Shown here in pieces: positions 59,956-64,000 of a stretch of DNA of 64,000 nt. The position numbers and the translations under genes are program-made. The stretch's first letter is position 1. Each line of letters starts with the position of its first letter. The notes beneath the pieces were generated by a model. It saw only the letters and a program-made list of their open reading frames with translations. It was not told the origin of the DNA and made no database searches. The DNA is from an uncultured Phocaeicola sp. (GTDB lineage Bacteria; Bacteroidota; Bacteroidia; Bacteroidales; Bacteroidaceae), in NCBI GenBank assembly GCA_948566455.1, contig CAOYQO010000018.1:3960-67959 (forward strand), given 5' to 3'.

Positions 59956-61992
59956 ATGATAAAAAAGATACTGACGGCTTTCCTGTTGCTTCCTACGTTG
60001 CTGTGTGCGCAGATCAATACGGAGCGAGTGATGACAATCGCACGCAACGCGTTGTATTTTGAAGACTATGTGCTTTCTATCCAGTATTTCAACCAGGTAA
60101 TTAACGCTAAGCCTTATTTATATGAGCCTTACTTCTTTCGCGGTTTGGCAAAAATCAATTTGGATGATTTCCAAGGTGCGGAAGCGGATTGCGATGCGGC
60201 TATCGATCGTAATCCTTTTGTTGTAGGTGCCTATCAGATACGTGGGTTGGCCCGTATCCGGCAGAATAATTATAACGGTGCTATTGAAGACTATCAGACG
60301 GCTCTGAAATATGATCCGGAGAATCTTGTTCTGTGGCATAATCTTTCTCTTTGCCATATGCAGAAAGAGGACTATGATGCGGCCAAAGAGGATTTGGGGA
60401 AACTGCTGAAGATAGCTCCCAGGTACACGCGTGCTTATCTGATGCGTGGCGAAGTGTCGTTGAAGCAAAAGGATACTATACAGGCTCTGAATGACTTTGA
60501 AACGGCAATTGATATGGACCGTTATGATCCTGATGGATGGAGCGCACGTGCTATTGTCCGTTTGCAACAGGGAAAGTATACAGATGCCGAAAGTGACTTG
60601 GATCAGGCCATTCATCTGAGTGCGAAGAATGCCGGTAATTATATCAATCGTGCATTGGCGCGTTTCCATCAGAATAATCTGAGAGGTGCTATGAGTGATT
60701 ATGACCTGGCATTGGACATTGATCCGAATAACTTCCTGGGGCATTATAACCGTGGTTTACTTCGTGCACAGGTAGGTGACGATAACCGGGCACTTGAAGA
60801 CTTTGATTTTGTTCTGAAGGTAGAACCGGATAATATGATGGCAACTTTCAACCGTGGTTTGCTCCGTGCACAGACGGGTGATTATCGTGGTGCTATCAGT
60901 GACTATTCGAAGGTGATTGACGAATATCCTAATTTTATGGCTGGGTACTATCAGCGTGCCGAAGCCCGTAAGAAGATCGGTGATCGTAAAGGCGCCGAAG
61001 AGGATGAATTCAAAATCATGAAGATGCAGATAGATAAGCGTAACGGGGTTACGACAAGCGATAAGGACGTTGCAGACAATAATCAGGATAATGAGGATAC
61101 GAGCAAAACGCGTAAGAAATCCGATAAGAATATGGAGAATTACCGGAAAATCGTGATTGCTGATGACTCGGAAGAAGACCAGAAATATAAGAGCGACTAC
61201 CGCGGTCGTGTTCAAGACCGGAACGTAGCCGTTAAGATGGAACCGATGTATGCATTGACATATTATGAGAAATCGAGTGAGGTGAAGCGCATTGTTCATT
61301 TCCATAAATATATTGAGGAGTTGAATCATGAGAAAATATTCCCGAAACCGTTGCGTATTACTAATATGGAAGCTCCGTTGACGGAAGAACAGGTGAAATT
61401 CCATTTTGCTCTGATCGATACCCATACTTCGGATATCGTATCCAATGATAAGGATGCCAAGAAACGCTTTCTGCGCGGACTTGATTTCTATCTGGTTCAG
61501 GACTTTGCTAGTTCTATAGATGACTTTACGCAGTCCATTTTGCTGGATGATAAATTCTTCCCGGCTTACTTTATGCGCTCGTTGGTGCGTTATAAGCAAT
61601 TGGAATATAAGAAGGCGGAAGCCGGTTTGACCGAAGGTGTTCCCGGAGCTTCTGTTGATAGCAAGAATCAAGCGGAAGTAACCGCCTTGGATTATGATAT
61701 TGTGAGAAAAGATTTGGATCATGTCATCCAATTGGCACCTGATTTTGTTTACGGATATTATAATCGTGCCAATGTGCTGTCCCTGTTGAAGGATTACCGT
61801 GGAGCATTGGTAGATTATGACAAGGCAATCGAACTGAATAAAGACTTTGCCGAAGCTTATTTCAATCGTGGTCTGACTCATATCTTCCTGGGTAATAACA
61901 AGCAGGGTATTACAGACCTGAGTAAAGCAGGAGAATTGGGTATTGTTTCTGCTTACAATATTATTAAGCGGTTTACCAATACTCGTGAATAA
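59956..61992 (+). CDS. Secreted tetratricopeptide-repeat protein
   Basis: Protein of 678 residues with a signal peptide (ILTAFLLLPTLLCAQ). TPR repeats fill about 20-355 (for example YEPYFFRGLAKINLDDFQGAEADCDAAI, FLGHYNRGLLRAQVGDDNRALEDF) and return at about 500-660 (YGYYNRANVLSLLKDYRGALVDYDKAI). Between them lies a charged, low-complexity segment (DVADNNQDNEDTSKTRKKSDKN) and a non-TPR region. It probably serves as a periplasmic scaffold for protein complexes; partner unknown. Conserved location between def and thrS is typical of Bacteroides. Confidence 0.85.
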   Translation: MIKKILTAFLLLPTLLCAQINTERVMTIARNALYFEDYVLSIQYFNQVINAKPYLYEPYFFRGLAKINLDDFQGAEADCDAAIDRNPFVVGAYQIRGLARIRQNNYNGAIEDYQTALKYDPENLVLWHNLSLCHMQKEDYDAAKEDLGKLLKIAPRYTRAYLMRGEVSLKQKDTIQALNDFETAIDMDRYDPDGWSARAIVRLQQGKYTDAESDLDQAIHLSAKNAGNYINRALARFHQNNLRGAMSDYDLALDIDPNNFLGHYNRGLLRAQVGDDNRALEDFDFVLKVEPDNMMATFNRGLLRAQTGDYRGAISDYSKVIDEYPNFMAGYYQRAEARKKIGDRKGAEEDEFKIMKMQIDKRNGVTTSDKDVADNNQDNEDTSKTRKKSDKNMENYRKIVIADDSEEDQKYKSDYRGRVQDRNVAVKMEPMYALTYYEKSSEVKRIVHFHKYIEELNHEKIFPKPLRITNMEAPLTEEQVKFHFALIDTHTSDIVSNDKDAKKRFLRGLDFYLVQDFASSIDDFTQSILLDDKFFPAYFMRSLVRYKQLEYKKAEAGLTEGVPGASVDSKNQAEVTALDYDIVRKDLDHVIQLAPDFVYGYYNRANVLSLLKDYRGALVDYDKAIELNKDFAEAYFNRGLTHIFLGNNKQGITDLSKAGELGIVSAYNIIKRFTNTRE

Positions 61993-62032
61993 CATTTTTT
62001 TGCTGAAAAATAAAATATCAAAAAGAATTAGC

Positions 62033-62040
62033 TATTTTTG
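62033..62040 (+). promoter_or_regulatory. Candidate -7 box of thrS
   Basis: TATTTTTG matches TAnnTTTG, 30 bases before the thrS start. No T-box or other leader structure fits in the short leader. Confidence 0.6.
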
Positions 62041-62070
62041 CGTTCTGAAAATTGAAATATACACAACATT

Positions 62071-64000
62071 ATGATAAAGATTACATTTCCAGACGGCTCC
62101 GTACGCGAGTATAATGACGGAGTAACGGGACTGCAAATTGCAGAAAGTATCAGCTCTCGCCTGGCACAGGAAGTGCTGGCATGTGGCGTGAACGGTGAGA
62201 TTTATGATTTGGGGCGTCCTATCAACGAGGATGCTGAGTTTGTTCTCTATAAATGGGAAGACGAGCAAGGTAAGCATGCATTCTGGCATACCAGTGCTCA
62301 CTTGTTGGCTGAAGCCTTACAGGAATTATATCCGGGTATTCAGTTCGGTATTGGTCCTGCCATTGAAAACGGTTTCTACTATGATGTGGATCCGGGTGAG
62401 GCTACTATTAAAGAATCTGACCTTCCGGTGATTGAGGCTAAAATGGCAGAACTGGTAGCAAAGAAAGAAGCTGTTGTGAGAGAAAGTATTTCGAAAGCGG
62501 ATGCATTGACAAAATTCGGTGATCGTGGAGAAACTTATAAATGTGAATTGATCTCTGAATTGGAGGATGGTCACATTACTACTTATACGCAAGGTGCTTT
62601 TACCGATTTGTGCCGTGGTCCGCACTTGATGACTACTGCGCCGATTAAGGCTATCAAATTGATGTCGGTAGCCGGTGCTTACTGGCGTGGACATGAAGAC
62701 CGCAAGATGATGACGCGTATTTACGGTATTACTTTCCCGAAGAAAAAGATGCTGGATGAATATTTGGTTGTTTTGGAAGAAGCCAAGAAACGTGACCATC
62801 GCAAAATCGGTAAGGAAATGGATTTGTTCATGTTCTCTGATACGGTAGGTAAAGGCTTGCCTATGTGGTTGCCGAAAGGTACTGCATTGCGTCTGCGTCT
62901 GCAGGAATTCCTGCGCCGTATTCAGGCACGTTACGATTATCAGGAGGTTATTACTCCGCCGATTGGTAACAAGCTGCTGTATATAACTTCCGGTCACTAT
63001 GCTAAGTATGGTAAGGATTCATTCCAACCTATTCATACACCCGAAGAAGGAGAGGAGTACTTCCTGAAACCGATGAACTGTCCTCACCACTGTATGATTT
63101 ATAAGAATTCCCCGCGTTCATATAAGGATCTGCCTTTGCGCTTGGCTGAATTCGGTACGGTTTGCCGTTATGAGCAAAGTGGTGAATTGCACGGATTGAC
63201 ACGTGTACGTAGCTTTACACAGGATGATGCACATATTTTCTGCCGTCCTGACCAGGTGAAAGATGAATTCCTGCGCGTGATGGACATTATTTCTATTGTG
63301 TTCCGTTCTATGGAATTTGCCAATGTGGAAGCGCAGATTTCCTTGCGTGACAAAGTGAATCGTGAGAAATACATCGGTAGCGATGAAAACTGGGAAAGAG
63401 CTGAGCAGGCTATCATCGAGGCTTGTGAGGAAAAAGGATTGACTGCCAGAATTGAATATGGTGAGGCGGCTTTCTATGGCCCGAAGTTGGACTTCATGGT
63501 AAAAGATGCTATCGGTCGCCGTTGGCAGTTGGGCACCATTCAGGTGGATTATAACTTGCCGGAACGATTTGAGCTGGAATATACCGGTGCTGATAACCAA
63601 AAGCATCGTCCGGTGATGATACACCGTGCACCATTCGGTTCAATGGAGCGTTTCGTTGCTGTGCTTATCGAGCATACGGCAGGTAAGTTCCCGTTGTGGT
63701 TGACACCTGAGCAGGTAGCTATTTTGCCTATCAGTGAGAAATTTAATGATTATGCACAGGAAGTGAAAAAGTTCCTGAAGCAATATGAAATCCGTGCAAT
63801 TGTGGATGAACGTAATGAGAAGATAGGACGTAAGATTCGTGATAATGAATTGAAGCGTATTCCTTACATGCTGATTGTGGGTGAAAAAGAAGCAGAAAAC
63901 AGAGAAGTTTCTGTCCGCAAGCAAGGGGAAGGCGATAAAGGCACTATGAAATTTGAAGAATTTGCTAAAATTTTGAACGAAGAAGTTCAGAATATGATAA
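62071..64000 (+). CDS. thrS: Threonyl-tRNA synthetase (last codons beyond window)
   Basis: Class II aminoacyl-tRNA synthetase charging tRNA-Thr. 643 codons are visible, almost the full family length. Order: TGS domain (1-62, MIKITFPDGSVREYNDGVTG), editing domain with HTSAHLLAEAL, catalytic core with MNCPHHCMIYK (zinc-binding Cys) and RLAEFGTVCRYEQSGELHGLTRVRSFTQDDAHIF (motif 2), HRAPFGSMERFVAVLIEHTAG (motif 3), and the anticodon-binding domain (WLTPEQVAILPISEKF onward). Sequence runs open to base 64000. Confidence 0.97.
   Translation, partial: MIKITFPDGSVREYNDGVTGLQIAESISSRLAQEVLACGVNGEIYDLGRPINEDAEFVLYKWEDEQGKHAFWHTSAHLLAEALQELYPGIQFGIGPAIENGFYYDVDPGEATIKESDLPVIEAKMAELVAKKEAVVRESISKADALTKFGDRGETYKCELISELEDGHITTYTQGAFTDLCRGPHLMTTAPIKAIKLMSVAGAYWRGHEDRKMMTRIYGITFPKKKMLDEYLVVLEEAKKRDHRKIGKEMDLFMFSDTVGKGLPMWLPKGTALRLRLQEFLRRIQARYDYQEVITPPIGNKLLYITSGHYAKYGKDSFQPIHTPEEGEEYFLKPMNCPHHCMIYKNSPRSYKDLPLRLAEFGTVCRYEQSGELHGLTRVRSFTQDDAHIFCRPDQVKDEFLRVMDIISIVFRSMEFANVEAQISLRDKVNREKYIGSDENWERAEQAIIEACEEKGLTARIEYGEAAFYGPKLDFMVKDAIGRRWQLGTIQVDYNLPERFELEYTGADNQKHRPVMIHRAPFGSMERFVAVLIEHTAGKFPLWLTPEQVAILPISEKFNDYAQEVKKFLKQYEIRAIVDERNEKIGRKIRDNELKRIPYMLIVGEKEAENREVSVRKQGEGDKGTMKFEEFAKILNEEVQNMI

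Noticed and set aside
60757..61995. 412-codon open frame antisense to the TPR gene
   Set aside because: Low-complexity hydrophobic translation typical of the reverse of TPR repeats; no independent start context.

Overview
The window is chromosomal DNA from a gut Bacteroides species or close relative. The evidence is two tandem SusC/SusD pairs with a surface glycan-binding lipoprotein, a hybrid two-component regulator, repeated Bacteroides-type -7 boxes (TAnnTTTG), and a gene order that from memory closely follows B. thetaiotaomicron BT_0347-BT_0373 and then BT_0412 onward. No rRNA, tRNA, insertion sequence, CRISPR array or prophage was seen. The genes at both ends (transketolase, threonyl-tRNA synthetase) are cut by the window edges.

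Region 1 (1-14.9 kb, all minus strand) is an L-arabinose catabolic operon. In transcription order it encodes a secreted aldose 1-epimerase, a sodium/sugar symporter, the Nudix-type regulator AraR, AraD, AraA, a ribulokinase, GH127 beta-L-arabinofuranosidase, GH97, GH51 and transketolase. It links periplasmic release of arabinose to entry into the pentose phosphate pathway.

Region 2 (15-38.7 kb) is an arabinan utilisation locus. A minus-strand operon encodes a glycan-binding lipoprotein, SusC-A, SusD-A, SusC-B, SusD-B, a small Fn3-like lipoprotein and a GH43 enzyme. Next come a 1420-residue hybrid two-component regulator and a divergent GH43-GH51-GH43 operon. The two enzyme operons share a two-copy direct repeat with a 21-bp period, placed exactly 18 bp upstream of the -7 box in both. 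This is probably the binding site of the regulator.

Region 3 (38.8-46.3 kb) holds galactose genes (galactokinase, MFS permease, cytosolic galM), divergent manA, a three-gene YtxH/holin-like envelope operon, and two small lipoprotein genes (lipocalin-like and SPOR). The 614-bp gap between them contains a very long inverted repeat.

Region 4 (46.4-54.1 kb, plus) is a sulfonation operon: PAP phosphatase CysQ, a sulfate-permease-like transporter, APS kinase, both ATP sulfurylase subunits, a sulfotransferase and a PCMD-domain protein. No sulfate-reduction gene is present, so the PAPS made here appears destined for sulfonation. The sulfotransferase resembles the B. thetaiotaomicron steroid/cholesterol sulfotransferase locus (BT_0416).

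Region 5 (54.2-58.6 kb, plus) is a compact envelope cluster in which the two halves of a YjbH/GfcD-like outer-membrane protein appear to be separate genes in reversed order, flanking a His-rich-tailed lipoprotein and an OmpA-family protein. It is the best candidate here for a little-described system. Region 6 (58.8-64 kb) is housekeeping: ruvX, def, a TPR protein and thrS.
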